Part shown: positions 11,154 to 19,375 of the stretch, one piece after another
Layout: the number at the start of each line of letters is the position of its first letter
Numbering within the stretch: position 1 is the first letter of the stretch
Source: JBOCEF01 sp050586345
GTDB taxonomy: Bacteria > Pseudomonadota > Alphaproteobacteria > Rhodobacterales > Rhodobacteraceae
Length of the DNA stretch: 64,000 bases
Assembly (NCBI RefSeq): GCF_050586345.1
Contig: NZ_JBOCEF010000014.1
Location: 1-64,000, forward strand
Direction of reading: 5' to 3'
The notes under the pieces: model-generated
The model's input: the letters and a program-made list of their open reading frames with translations, nothing else
Told to the model about the DNA's origin: nothing
Database searches by the model: none
Program-made: the position numbers and the translations under genes

Positions 11154-11669
11154 ATGTTCTGGGAGCTGATCGGGGCCATCGCGCTCGGCGTCGGCGCAGG
11201 CGGGTTCGCCATGGCGCTGCGCAAGCTGTCCGGCGGGCGGCTGCCCGGCTGGCTGGTTCCGGCCGCGGCCGGGATCGGCATGATCGGGTACTCGGTCTAC
11301 ATGGATTACGCCTGGGGCCCGCGCGCCCGGGACGGGCTGCCCGCGGGGCTGGTGGTGGTCGAAAGCGCCGCCGCGCCGACCTGGTTCAAGCCCTGGACCT
11401 GGGTCTCGCCGCCCGAGGAGCGTTTCGCCGCGCTCGACGTCGCGGCCGCCCGCCGCAACGACGCGGCCCCGGGGATGCGCCTCGCGACCCTCTATTTCTA
11501 CGACCGGCGGATGCCCCCGGCGGCGATGGACCTGCTGGCGGACTGTCCCGGCTCGCGCCTCGGCCAGGTGCCCCAGGGCGCGGCGCTCGGCGACGCGGGC
11601 CTGCCCGAGGGGGTGCGCTGGCGCGGGGCCGAGGCGGGCGACCCGGTGCTCTCGGCCCTTTGCGGCTGA
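11154..11669 (+). CDS. Small membrane protein of unknown function
   Basis: A 171-residue protein with two predicted membrane segments near the N-terminus (about 3-22 and 31-49). A soluble region follows, containing an aromatic PTWFKPWTW stretch and a C-terminal half without known motifs. The ribosome binding site GGAAGGAG is strong. I do not recognise a named family. It lies between the DUF294 gene and the receiver-domain gene on the same strand and is probably part of the same functional group. Confidence 0.75.
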   Translation: MFWELIGAIALGVGAGGFAMALRKLSGGRLPGWLVPAAAGIGMIGYSVYMDYAWGPRARDGLPAGLVVVESAAAPTWFKPWTWVSPPEERFAALDVAAARRNDAAPGMRLATLYFYDRRMPPAAMDLLADCPGSRLGQVPQGAALGDAGLPEGVRWRGAEAGDPVLSALCG

Positions 11670-11799
11670 GCGCGCGGCGCGCGGCGCCGGTGCAGGATCG
11701 GCGCGGGCCCCGGCGGCGGGGCCCGGCCCGATCAAAAGACGCGAAATGACGATCGGACGGAACGACGAAACGGATCAGGCGGCTCTGGGAGGACGCGTC

Positions 11800-12192
11800 A
11801 TGAAAACGGTGGCCATTGTCGAGGACGAGGACAGCATCGCGCTCGCCCTTCGGGTGCTGATGGAGCGCGAGGGCTTCGCGCCGCAACGCTATGCCGACGG
11901 CGCCGAGGCGGTGGCGGCGATGTCCGAGGCGGCGCCCGACCTCTTGCTGCTGGACGTGGGCCTGCCGGGGCTCGGCGGGTTCGCGGTCTGCGAGGCGCTG
12001 CGCCGCCAGCCCGCCTTCGGCCAGGCCCCGATCCTGATGATGTCCGCCGCCGCCGGGGCCCACGCGGCCGAGCGGGCGAAGGCGGCGGGCGCGGATGACT
12101 TCTTGGTCAAACCCTTCGACGCGCGCGACCTGGTGGCCCGGGTGCGGGCGCTGATGGCCCGCGATGCGGGCGGGGAGGCGCGACATGGCTGA
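11800..12192 (+). CDS. Stand-alone response regulator receiver domain
   Basis: A 130-residue single REC domain with no output domain. Acidic residues Glu8-Asp9, phospho-acceptor Asp52 in LLLLDVGLPG, Ser82 and Lys104 in FLVKPF are all present, so it should be phosphorylatable. An upstream in-frame ATG at 11746 exists, but the ATG at 11800 has GGGAGGA at good spacing and gives the standard REC start. Its stop overlaps the start of the following PAS/exonuclease gene by 8 bases (ATGGCTGA), so the two are translationally coupled and probably act together. A single-domain REC usually works by protein-protein contact. Confidence 0.93.
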   Translation: MKTVAIVEDEDSIALALRVLMEREGFAPQRYADGAEAVAAMSEAAPDLLLLDVGLPGLGGFAVCEALRRQPAFGQAPILMMSAAAGAHAAERAKAAGADDFLVKPFDARDLVARVRALMARDAGGEARHG

Positions 12193-14596
12193 TCCCGCGC
12201 AAGACCCCGCCGCGGCCCCGGGGGACCCGGCGGACCCGGCGCCCGGCACGCTCGAAGCCGCGCTCGCCCGCACCCCGCCCGCCGCGCCGGTGCTGCAGGG
12301 GCCGGGCGCAGGCAAGGACGCCCCCGCCCCGGGCGCCGCCCATGCCGCCGACGCCGACGCCGACCCCGTGGACGCCGCGCCCGCGCCCGCGCCCGCCGCC
12401 GAGCATGGGGGGCTGACCCCGCCGCCCCCGCCGAAGCCGGCGCGCCCCGCGCGCGGCCCGCAGGCCTGGTCGCTGCGGCTGCGCATCTTCCTGTTCTTCG
12501 GGCTGATCGCCCTCGCCGGGGCCGCCGCCATCGCGGGCGGCGCCTGGTTCGCCGCATCGCGCCTCGACCCCGCGGCGCGCGAGGCGGCCCTCCCGGCCCT
12601 CACCCTCGGGGCCGTCATGGGCGCGCTGGGGCTCGCCGCCGTCACGCTCTGGGTCTGGACCCGGTTCGATCAGCACGTGGCCCGGCCCATCGACCGGCTG
12701 GCGCAGGACCTGACCGCCCGCGCGCGGGTCGACGCCGGCCCCGCGGGCGCGGGCGTCGACACCGCCCCGGGCCGCTGGCTCGGCGCGCTCGCCCCCGCCG
12801 CCGCCGAGGCCGCCGAGGCGCTGCACGGCGCGCGCGGCGCGCTGGGGCGGGCGGTGGCCGCGGAAACCGCCGCCCTCCATGCCCGCCGCAAGCGGCTCGA
12901 GACCGTCATCAACGGGCTGCCCGAGGCGGTGGTGATCTGCACCCGCGACCACCGGGTGCTGCTCTACAACGCCCGCGCCATGGCGCAGCTGCCGGGGGGC
13001 GGCGAGGGGATCGGCCTCGCCCGCCCGCTGCGCCGCTGGCTGCGCACGGAACCGCTCGACCACGCGGTCTCGCGCCTTGCCGAGGGGGACGCGGCCGAGG
13101 CCGAGATCCTCTGCGCCGCCGCCGACGGCTCGCGCATGTATCGCGGGCGCCTGGCGCCGCTGGAGTTCGACGAGGCCGAGAGCGGCGGCGGCGCCTATGT
13201 CTTCGCCTTCCGCGACGCGACCGAGGAGATGGAGGGCCACGCCGCCCGCGACCAGCTGCTGGAAGAGGCGCTCGAGGCGCTGCGCCGCTCGGCCGCCAAT
13301 ATCGGCGCGCTGCTGGCCGCCCGCCGGGGCGCCGGGGACCCCGCGCTGGCGGGCGCCCTCGACGATGCGCTGGACGCCGAGACAGAGGGCCTGTCGGCGC
13401 TGGTGACCGAGCTCGGCCGGCGCCAGGACGCCGCCATCGCCGCGCATTGGCCGATGTCCGCCACCCACCCCGAGGAGATCGCCGCGGCCCTTGCCGGGCG
13501 CTGCGCCGCGGACGGGATCGTGCTGGACCCGGGCGAGGGGATCGCGAACGGCCCGGCGCTGGTCTGCGACATGCTCTCGATCCTCGCGACGCTGGAGGCG
13601 GCGGCGAAGGCCGCGGCGGGCGCGGGCGGCCCCGCGGCGGGCCAGCCGCTGAAGCTGTCGCTGCGCCCCGCGGGCCGGGACGGCGCCGCGCGGGACGAGG
13701 CGGCGCTGACGCTTGAATGGCAGGGCAAGCCGCTCGGGGCCGAGGCGCTGGACGAGGCGCTCTCGCGCCGTCTCGGCGTCGGGCTGCGCGGGCTGACGGG
13801 GCGCGAGGCGCTGGCCCATCACGGCGCGGGCCTGTGGTCCGAGGCCGGGGGCGGGCGCGCGCGCCTGGTGCTGCCGCTGCCGCTGGCCGAGACGCTGGCC
13901 GCCGCCCCCCGCCCCGACGCCGCGCGGCCGGAGTTCTACGACTTCGAGCTGATGCGCCAGCCCGTCGCCTCCTGGGCCGATGAGCGCCCGCTGCGCGAGC
14001 TGTCCTTCGTGGTGTTCGACACCGAGACGACGGGCCTGTCCCCCTCGGGCGGCGACGAGATCGTGCAGATCGCCGCCGCGCGCGTGCTTGGCGGGCGCGT
14101 GGTGCCCGGAGAGCAGTTCGACGCGCTGGTCAATCCGGGCCGCAGGATCCCGCCCGCGTCCACGAAGTTCCACGGGCTGACCGACGCGGACGTGGCCGAT
14201 GCGCCGGGCTTCGACGTGGTGGGGCGCGATTTCCACGCCTTCGCCGAAGGCTCGGTGCTGGTGGCGCATAACGCGCCCTTCGACATGGCTTTCCTGCGCC
14301 GCAAGGAAGCCGATCTGGGCCTGCGCTTCGACAACCCGGTGGCGGACACGGTGGCCATCTCGGCCCGGCTGGACCCCACGACCGGCAAGCACACGCTCGA
14401 CGATCTCTGCGCCCGCTATGGCGTCGAGATCCCGCCCGAGCTGCGCCACACGGCGCTGGGGGATGCGGTGGCGACGGCCGAGGTCTTCGCCCGGCTGATC
14501 CCGGCGCTGGAGGCCGAGGGGATCCGCACGCTGGGCGATCTTCTGTCGGTCAGCCAGCGGATCGAGGCGATCCGGCGCGAGCAGGCGAAGTACTGA
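12185..14596 (+). CDS. Membrane PAS / degenerate histidine-kinase / DnaQ-type exonuclease fusion
   Basis: An 803-residue protein. The N-terminal 95 residues are rich in Pro and Ala and disordered-looking. Two membrane segments (about 101-123 and 137-158) are followed by a HAMP-like stretch and a PAS-like domain (about 235-345). Next comes a helical region plus an ATPase-like fold resembling histidine kinases but without an HExxT/N phospho-acceptor histidine. The C-terminal 200 residues form a DEDDh exonuclease with FDTETTG (Exo I), HNAPFDMAFL (Exo II) and an ExoIII H-T-A-x-x-D pattern. It resembles the polymerase III epsilon family but is clearly not the replicative subunit. It overlaps the receiver-domain gene by 8 bases. 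The exonuclease looks catalytically intact; a signalling-controlled, membrane-bound nuclease is an inference. Confidence 0.85.
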   Translation: MADPAQDPAAAPGDPADPAPGTLEAALARTPPAAPVLQGPGAGKDAPAPGAAHAADADADPVDAAPAPAPAAEHGGLTPPPPPKPARPARGPQAWSLRLRIFLFFGLIALAGAAAIAGGAWFAASRLDPAAREAALPALTLGAVMGALGLAAVTLWVWTRFDQHVARPIDRLAQDLTARARVDAGPAGAGVDTAPGRWLGALAPAAAEAAEALHGARGALGRAVAAETAALHARRKRLETVINGLPEAVVICTRDHRVLLYNARAMAQLPGGGEGIGLARPLRRWLRTEPLDHAVSRLAEGDAAEAEILCAAADGSRMYRGRLAPLEFDEAESGGGAYVFAFRDATEEMEGHAARDQLLEEALEALRRSAANIGALLAARRGAGDPALAGALDDALDAETEGLSALVTELGRRQDAAIAAHWPMSATHPEEIAAALAGRCAADGIVLDPGEGIANGPALVCDMLSILATLEAAAKAAAGAGGPAAGQPLKLSLRPAGRDGAARDEAALTLEWQGKPLGAEALDEALSRRLGVGLRGLTGREALAHHGAGLWSEAGGGRARLVLPLPLAETLAAAPRPDAARPEFYDFELMRQPVASWADERPLRELSFVVFDTETTGLSPSGGDEIVQIAAARVLGGRVVPGEQFDALVNPGRRIPPASTKFHGLTDADVADAPGFDVVGRDFHAFAEGSVLVAHNAPFDMAFLRRKEADLGLRFDNPVADTVAISARLDPTTGKHTLDDLCARYGVEIPPELRHTALGDAVATAEVFARLIPALEAEGIRTLGDLLSVSQRIEAIRREQAKY

Positions 14597-14597
14597 C

Positions 14598-14642
14598 ATG
14601 CAGACGGCGCCGGGAGAGGCCCCCGGCGCCGTCTGTGCATGT
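14598..14642 (+). terminator. Strong hairpin after the exonuclease gene
   Basis: A 14-bp perfect stem, CAGACGGCGCCGGG (14601-14614) pairing with 14622-14635, begins 4 bases after the stop codon. It extends outward with ACATG/CATGT after a 2-base bulge. There is no T-tract, but stability is very high. Confidence 0.7.
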
Positions 14643-14658
14643 CCTGCGGCTGGCCCCC

Positions 14659-14700
14659 AGGCCCTTGCTCAGGCCGCGGCTCAGGCCCCTGCTCAGGCTC
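14659..14700. repeat. 12-bp tandem repeat across a stop codon
   Basis: Three copies of a 12-bp unit (AGGCCCTTGCTC, AGGCCGCGGCTC, AGGCCCCTGCTC) and a partial fourth run through the stop codon of the small membrane protein gene that ends at 14693. Confidence 0.7.
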
Positions 14701-14959
14701 CCGCGGCATAGCTGCTCAGCGCCTGCGCCAGCACCACGCTGACGACGGCCCAGAGGTTCGCGCCGATCCAGCGCGGGCGAAGGCCCGGCTCCCACTCGCC
14801 CTTGAAGAACTTGCCGAGATTGGTGCCCCAGCCATTGGGCGCCCAGCGGTCGCCCTCGGACAGGCGCATCAGGCGGCGGTAGAGCGTCACCTGCACCCAG
14901 ATCCCCGCCCCGAAGGCGAGCGCGAGGTTGAGCGCCGCGGCGGCGAGCAGAATGACCAT
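14693..14959 (-). CDS. Small two-helix membrane protein of unknown function
   Basis: An 88-residue protein with hydrophobic segments at about 2-24 and 67-85, separated by a charged central part with WAPNGWGTNLGKFFKGEW. No named family is recognised. An AAGGA sequence lies immediately before the ATG with almost no spacing, so initiation may be weak or coupled to another gene. It follows map on the same strand at reverse orientation order (map lies upstream). The stop codon is embedded in a 12-bp tandem repeat. Confidence 0.65.
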   Translation of the reverse strand: MVILLAAAALNLALAFGAGIWVQVTLYRRLMRLSEGDRWAPNGWGTNLGKFFKGEWEPGLRPRWIGANLWAVVSVVLAQALSSYAAGA

Positions 14960-14985
14960 TCCTTCGCGTCCCCTCGCGCGCGCTC

Positions 14986-15837
14986 TCAGCCCCAGGTCGG
15001 GTGGAACTTGCCCGCGGGCGAGAGGGTGAAGATCTCGGCCCCCTCCTCGGTGATGCCGATCGAATGCTCGAACTGCGCCGACATGGTCCCGTCGCGGGTG
15101 ACCGCGGTCCAGCCGTCCGAGAGGGTCTTGGTCTCGTACCGGCCGAGATTGATCATCGGCTCGATGGTGAAGAACATGCCCGGGCGCAGGGTGGCGCCGG
15201 TCCCGGGGCGGCCGTAATGCAGCACGTTCGGCGGCTCGTGGAACGCGGTCCCGAGGCCGTGGCCGCAGAAATCGCGCACGACCGAGCAGTTCTGCCCCTC
15301 GGCATAGACCTGGATCGCGTGGCCGATGTCGCCGAAGGTGGCGCCCGGCTTCGCGGCGGCGATGCCGCGCATCAGCGCCTCGTGCGTCACGTCGATCAGG
15401 CGCAGGGCGAAGGGCTTGGGGGACCCGGCGATATACATGCGGCTGCTGTCGCCATACCAGCCGTCGAGGATCACGGTGACGTCGATATTGAGGATGTCGC
15501 CATCCACCAGCACGTCGTCGCCGCGCTTCTTCTTCTCGTATTTCGACTTGGGGATCTCGGAGCCGGGGATGCCGTGGCAGACCACGTGGTTGACCGAGAT
15601 GCAGGAGGCGTGCTGGTAGCCGCGATAGCCGATGGTGGCCGAAACGGTCCCCTTGTCGGTCACCATCTGCGCGATGGCCGCGTCGATCTCGGCCGTCGTG
15701 GCGCCGACGCGCACCAGCGGGGCGACCTCGTCCAGGATCTCGGCCGCCACGCGGCCGGCCCGGCGCATGCCCTCGAAATCCTCGGGCGCGTAGATGCGGA
15801 TCCCCTCGGGGGTCACGTCGGGCTTGGATCCGTCCAT
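14986..15837 (-). CDS. map: Methionine aminopeptidase, type I
   Basis: A 283-residue metallo-aminopeptidase that removes the initiator methionine from nascent proteins in the cytoplasm. The substrate-binding motif HVVCHGIPG, the metal-ligand regions LNIDVTVILDGWYGDSS and CGHGLGTAFHEPPNV, and TIEPMINLG near the C-terminus are all visible. A short lysine-rich insertion (PKSKYEKKKRG) follows HGIPG and makes it slightly longer than the E. coli enzyme. The start is preceded by AAGGAAGAGGA. It is divergent from nothing and follows sfsA on the same strand. Confidence 0.96.
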   Translation of the reverse strand: MDGSKPDVTPEGIRIYAPEDFEGMRRAGRVAAEILDEVAPLVRVGATTAEIDAAIAQMVTDKGTVSATIGYRGYQHASCISVNHVVCHGIPGSEIPKSKYEKKKRGDDVLVDGDILNIDVTVILDGWYGDSSRMYIAGSPKPFALRLIDVTHEALMRGIAAAKPGATFGDIGHAIQVYAEGQNCSVVRDFCGHGLGTAFHEPPNVLHYGRPGTGATLRPGMFFTIEPMINLGRYETKTLSDGWTAVTRDGTMSAQFEHSIGITEEGAEIFTLSPAGKFHPTWG

Positions 15838-15928
15838 GGCGGGGTCCTCTTCCTTCGGGTTCGGGCGCGGGGGGCGTCGCCCGCGCCGGTCTTACATATC
15901 GCGGTACGGGGCCGGGCGCAAAAGGGCG

Positions 15929-16654
15929 TCAGGCCGCGCCCGGCAGGGTCGGATGCGGCGGCGCGGCGGCAGGGCCGCTGATGCGCGCGCCGGCGGGGGA
16001 AAGCTCGGCCCGCGCGGCGTAGGCCTCGACCCCGGCCGCGCGGGCGGCGGCGAAGGCGGCGGCATAGGCGGGGTCGAGATCGGCGGCGATGGCGGCGCGG
16101 TCGCAATCGGTGCGGTGAATGACATAGAGCATCGCGGCCCGGGCGCCGCTGCGCACGATATCCGCAAGCTCGGCCAGGTGTTTCGCGCCGCGCGCGGTCA
16201 CCGTGTCGGGGAACTCGGCCAGCCCCGGCGCGCGGGACAGGGACACCGCCTTCACCTCGACCCACATGTCGGGCCTGTCGGGGCCTGAAAGGCGGAAATC
16301 GATGCGGGAGCGGTCGCCCCATTTCGCCTCGGCCCGGATCCCGGGCCAGTCGGCGAAGGCGGGGAGGACGCGGGCCTTCAGGGCCTCGAGCACCATGCGG
16401 TTGGGCATGGCGGTGTCGACGCCGATGAAGGCGCCGCCGCGCTCGGTCAGCTTCCAGGAGTATTTCAGCTTGCGCTTCGGATCGTCGTTCGGCTCCAGCC
16501 ACACGGCGTCGCCGGGGTCGCCCATGCCGGTCATCGCGCCCGGATTGGCGCAATGGGCCGTCGCCTCGGTCCCGTCCGGGAGCGTGACGTCGGCCAGAAA
16601 CCGCTTATAACGCCGGATGAGGGTGGCGCGGACCAGGGGCGCTGCGAATTGCAT
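15929..16654 (-). CDS. sfsA: SfsA family DNA/RNA nuclease
   Basis: A 241-residue protein with the SfsA hallmarks: HCANPGAMTG near residues 33-42, the nuclease-like core SRIDFRLSG and WVEVKAVSL, and FPDTVTARGAKHLAEL. SfsA was first named for sugar fermentation stimulation and later shown to have nuclease activity. The frame is open far upstream to 17308, but that part is antisense to the next gene. The ATG at 16654 gives the canonical MQF start. It is divergent from the CinA-like gene with 57 bases between them. Confidence 0.95.
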   Translation of the reverse strand: MQFAAPLVRATLIRRYKRFLADVTLPDGTEATAHCANPGAMTGMGDPGDAVWLEPNDDPKRKLKYSWKLTERGGAFIGVDTAMPNRMVLEALKARVLPAFADWPGIRAEAKWGDRSRIDFRLSGPDRPDMWVEVKAVSLSRAPGLAEFPDTVTARGAKHLAELADIVRSGARAAMLYVIHRTDCDRAAIAADLDPAYAAAFAAARAAGVEAYAARAELSPAGARISGPAAAPPHPTLPGAA

Positions 16655-16711
16655 GACCGGCGGGGTATCCCGCCGCCGCCGCCTGCGCAAGGGGGCGAGA
16701 GAGAGGGCGAG

Positions 16712-17473
16712 ATGGACGGAAGCGGAACCCAGCCGCGCGCGGCGATGATCGTGATCGGGGACGAGGTGCTGTCGGGGCGCACCCGCGACGCCAACATGTG
16801 GCACCTGGCCAAGCGATTGACCGAGATCGGGATTTCGCTGCGCGAGGTGCGGGTGATCGCCGATGACCGGGACGCCATCGTGGACGCGGTGCGCACGCTG
16901 TCGGGGGCGCATGACCACGTTTTCACCTCGGGCGGGATCGGGCCGACCCATGACGACATCACCGCCGACGCGGTGGCGGCGGCCTTCGGGGCCCCGATCG
17001 GGATCCGCGACGACGCGCGCGCGATCCTCGAGGCCTATTACGAGCCGGGGGCGCTGAACGACGCGCGGCTGCGGATGGCGCGGATCCCGGAGGGAGCGGA
17101 GCTGATCCTCAACCCCGTGAGCCAGGCGCCGGGCTTCACCCTGCGCAACGTCCACGTGATGGCCGGGGTTCCGGCGATCTTCGAGGCGATGCTGGACAGC
17201 CTGCGCCCGCGGCTTGCGGGCGGGCCGCCGATGCTGAGCCACGCGCTGCGCGCGCCGCTGCCCGAGGGCGAGATCTCCGGCCCGCTGGGCGAGATCGCGG
17301 CGGCGCATCCGGGGGTGTCCTTCGGGTCCTACCCGTTCTTCCGCGGCGGGCTGGGGACGACGCTGGTGGCGCGCTCGACCGACCGCGCGGCGCTGGAGGC
17401 GGGGGTCGCGGCGGTGCGCGCCATGTGCCTCGCGCTCGGCGCGGCGGAGGTGCAGGAGACGCCGCCCGCGTGA
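16712..17473 (+). CDS. CinA-like molybdopterin-binding domain protein
   Basis: A 253-residue protein with the MoeA/CinA-type molybdopterin-binding fold: IVIGDEVLSGRTRDAN, then FTSGGIGPTHDDIT, and GVPAIFEAMLDSL. It is about the size of the N-terminal domain of CinA and lacks the C-terminal nicotinamide-mononucleotide deamidase domain. Such short forms are common in alphaproteobacteria and are often annotated as competence/damage-inducible proteins. The exact activity (for example ADP-ribose pyrophosphatase-like) is uncertain. The ATG at 16712 follows GAGAGAGGG. Confidence 0.9.
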   Translation: MDGSGTQPRAAMIVIGDEVLSGRTRDANMWHLAKRLTEIGISLREVRVIADDRDAIVDAVRTLSGAHDHVFTSGGIGPTHDDITADAVAAAFGAPIGIRDDARAILEAYYEPGALNDARLRMARIPEGAELILNPVSQAPGFTLRNVHVMAGVPAIFEAMLDSLRPRLAGGPPMLSHALRAPLPEGEISGPLGEIAAAHPGVSFGSYPFFRGGLGTTLVARSTDRAALEAGVAAVRAMCLALGAAEVQETPPA

Positions 17474-17480
17474 CGCCCGC

Positions 17481-18326
17481 TCAGCGCCGCGTCGCGGCGG
17501 GGGAGCGGGCGGGTTCGGGGGGCATGAAGCCCCCGCTCGCCCGCCCGCGCCGCGCCGGGGGCGCGGCCGGCGCGCCGTCCGGGGCGGCCCGCGGGGCGTT
17601 CTGCGGGGCGTCCTGCGGGAAGGGGCGGCCGAGGGCGCGCTGGTGGTCCTCCATCTCCCCGGGGTTCTGCACCCCGGCGAAGGGCGGGTGGCAGTGCTGG
17701 CGCGCGCGGTCGGATCGCAGCGCGGCGCCCTCGGCCCGCGAGCCGAGGAAGCGCAGCAGCCCGGTCAGCGCGCCGGGATCGGACAGCCGGTCATAGTCGA
17801 TGCGGTGGAGGGTTCCGGGCGCGGCGGCCTCGATCTCGTCCAGGAGGCGGTCGAACCGGGCGCGGGCGGCGAGGCGGGCCTCGAACTCATCGGGATCGTA
17901 ACGGATCGGGATCACCGGCGGCGCGGCCTCACCCGCCATGCGCACCCAGCGCCCGGTCGCCCGGGCGCGCAGGGCCGAGAGATAGGCGGCCAGCGGATCG
18001 CGGGTCAGCGCGACGCGGCGCAGGCCCTGGCCGAACAGCAGCGCGCGGCGATGAGGCAAAGCCTCAAGATGCTGCGGGAATGCCTTGAACCCGCTTGGCT
18101 TTCCCCTGCCCTGGAGCGCCTTCACAAGGTCCATTCCCATCGCGTCGCGCGGGGCCACCTCCGCCGGTCCAAGCCCGAGGCGACGGCGCGTGGCGGGGGC
18201 GAGCTCGACCCGGTCGCGCTTGTACACCTCGCCATGGCAGGAGAGGTCGGGCGCGCTGTCGAGCAGGCTGACCAGGTGGTAGGAGCCGGAGCGCGGCAGC
18301 GTCAGGATGAAGAAGGGCAGGCTCAT
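17481..18326 (-). CDS. Sulfotransferase family protein
   Basis: A 281-residue protein starting with MSLPFFILTLPRSGSYHLVSLL, the PAPS 5-prime-phosphosulfate-binding loop typical of sulfotransferases, followed by a second conserved segment around RRVALTRDPLAAYLSAL. The last 45 residues are rich in Pro, Ala and Arg and look disordered. Its start overlaps the stop of the upstream sulfotransferase gene by 4 bases (ATGA), so both are co-translated. The acceptor (a carbohydrate, lipid or protein) is unknown. Confidence 0.8.
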   Translation of the reverse strand: MSLPFFILTLPRSGSYHLVSLLDSAPDLSCHGEVYKRDRVELAPATRRRLGLGPAEVAPRDAMGMDLVKALQGRGKPSGFKAFPQHLEALPHRRALLFGQGLRRVALTRDPLAAYLSALRARATGRWVRMAGEAAPPVIPIRYDPDEFEARLAARARFDRLLDEIEAAAPGTLHRIDYDRLSDPGALTGLLRFLGSRAEGAALRSDRARQHCHPPFAGVQNPGEMEDHQRALGRPFPQDAPQNAPRAAPDGAPAAPPARRGRASGGFMPPEPARSPAATRR

Positions 18327-19258
18327 CCCCGCCCCCGGACCAGCGACAGGATTTGCCCGGCGCGGGAGGGGGTGGCGGGCGACGGCGCGAGGTCCAGACC
18401 GGGACCCAGATCGGTGCGCAGGCGTGGGGGCTGCGCGGCGGCGAGCGCCCGCGCCATCGCCGCGCGCTGGGGGGCGAGGCGGGCGTCGAGATCGGCCCGC
18501 ACCCAGGCCGGCGCCTCGATCCGCGGACCGGCATGGACGGCGTCGGCGAAGCCCGCCGGGCGGGCTGCGGGGGGAAGCTCGAAGAAGCCCTCCACCCGGT
18601 CAAGCAGCGCCGCAGGATCATCCCGCAACATGCTGAAATTCAGGCGAAGAATGCGATCCGGCGGCAGCGCCGCACCCCAGGTCGCAAGGTGGCGGGCATA
18701 GTCCGACCGATCCGCGAGATCCGGGTCCGCCAGCGCCTGCGCCCAATCCTCGCGCCCCGGGGCGGCAAGCTTGCGGCGGGCGAAGCCCATGCGGACCTGG
18801 CTCAGCGCCCGGTCGACGGGATCGCGCAGCACGTGGACGACCTTCAGACCCGGGTTGTCCGCGACCGCCTCGGCGGCCCCCTCGGGCGGCAGCGAGGCGT
18901 ATTCCGGGGTCACGTCCAGCCGCAGCGCGCCCGCGGGCGCGCGGGCGAAGGCGCGGGCGTACCAGCCTTGGGTGAAGGGCGCGCGGTCGGCGAGATCGAC
19001 GAGATAGTCGATCCAGTCCCGGTCGAACGGGTTGGCGCGGTTGACGTGCCAGCGCAGCGCCTGGCGGACGCCGCGGCGCAGGTGCCGGTGGGTCCAGGCC
19101 CGGTTCGCGGGGATATGGCGGTGATCGTAGTGGTGAAGCTCTTTCACCGGGGGGGTGAAGACATCGGCGCGGCGGCGCAGGGCTTCCCACAGCCAGGTGG
19201 TGCCCGCCTTCTGCGCGCCGATCACCATCGCGTCGACCATGCCGGGCCGGTCGGTCAT
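18323..19258 (-). CDS. Sulfotransferase domain protein
   Basis: A 311-residue protein with the PAPS-binding motif VIGAQKAGTTWLWEAL at about 11-26, KELHHY at about 39-44, and the 3-prime-phosphate-binding segment HVLRDPVDRALSQVRMG. This arrangement matches heparan-sulfate/bacterial polysaccharide-type sulfotransferases, which transfer sulfate from PAPS to a carbohydrate. It is the first gene of a coupled sulfotransferase pair, which suggests two steps in decorating one surface glycan or sulfolipid. PAPS synthesis genes are not in the window. Confidence 0.88.
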   Translation of the reverse strand: MTDRPGMVDAMVIGAQKAGTTWLWEALRRRADVFTPPVKELHHYDHRHIPANRAWTHRHLRRGVRQALRWHVNRANPFDRDWIDYLVDLADRAPFTQGWYARAFARAPAGALRLDVTPEYASLPPEGAAEAVADNPGLKVVHVLRDPVDRALSQVRMGFARRKLAAPGREDWAQALADPDLADRSDYARHLATWGAALPPDRILRLNFSMLRDDPAALLDRVEGFFELPPAARPAGFADAVHAGPRIEAPAWVRADLDARLAPQRAAMARALAAAQPPRLRTDLGPGLDLAPSPATPSRAGQILSLVRGRG

Positions 19259-19330
19259 CGGGTCCTCCGCCGCTCTGCCCCCAGTGGTGGGGACGCTAGC
19301 GGCGGAGGGTTAAGGAAAGCCTGCGCGGCC

Positions 19331-19375
19331 CCTCGGAACGCGCCCCCTCGGAACGCGCCCCCTCAGAACGCGTCC
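19331..19375. repeat. 15-bp tandem repeat at the 3-prime end of the GST gene
   Basis: Three head-to-tail 15-bp units (CCTCGGAACGCGCCC, identical second copy, third with three changes) cover the last codons, the stop and the first 32 bases beyond the GST gene. Confidence 0.75.

Noticed and set aside
12185..14596. Replicative DNA polymerase III epsilon subunit (dnaQ)
   Set aside because: The exonuclease motifs fit, but the membrane helices, PAS and kinase-like parts exclude the ordinary replicative subunit.
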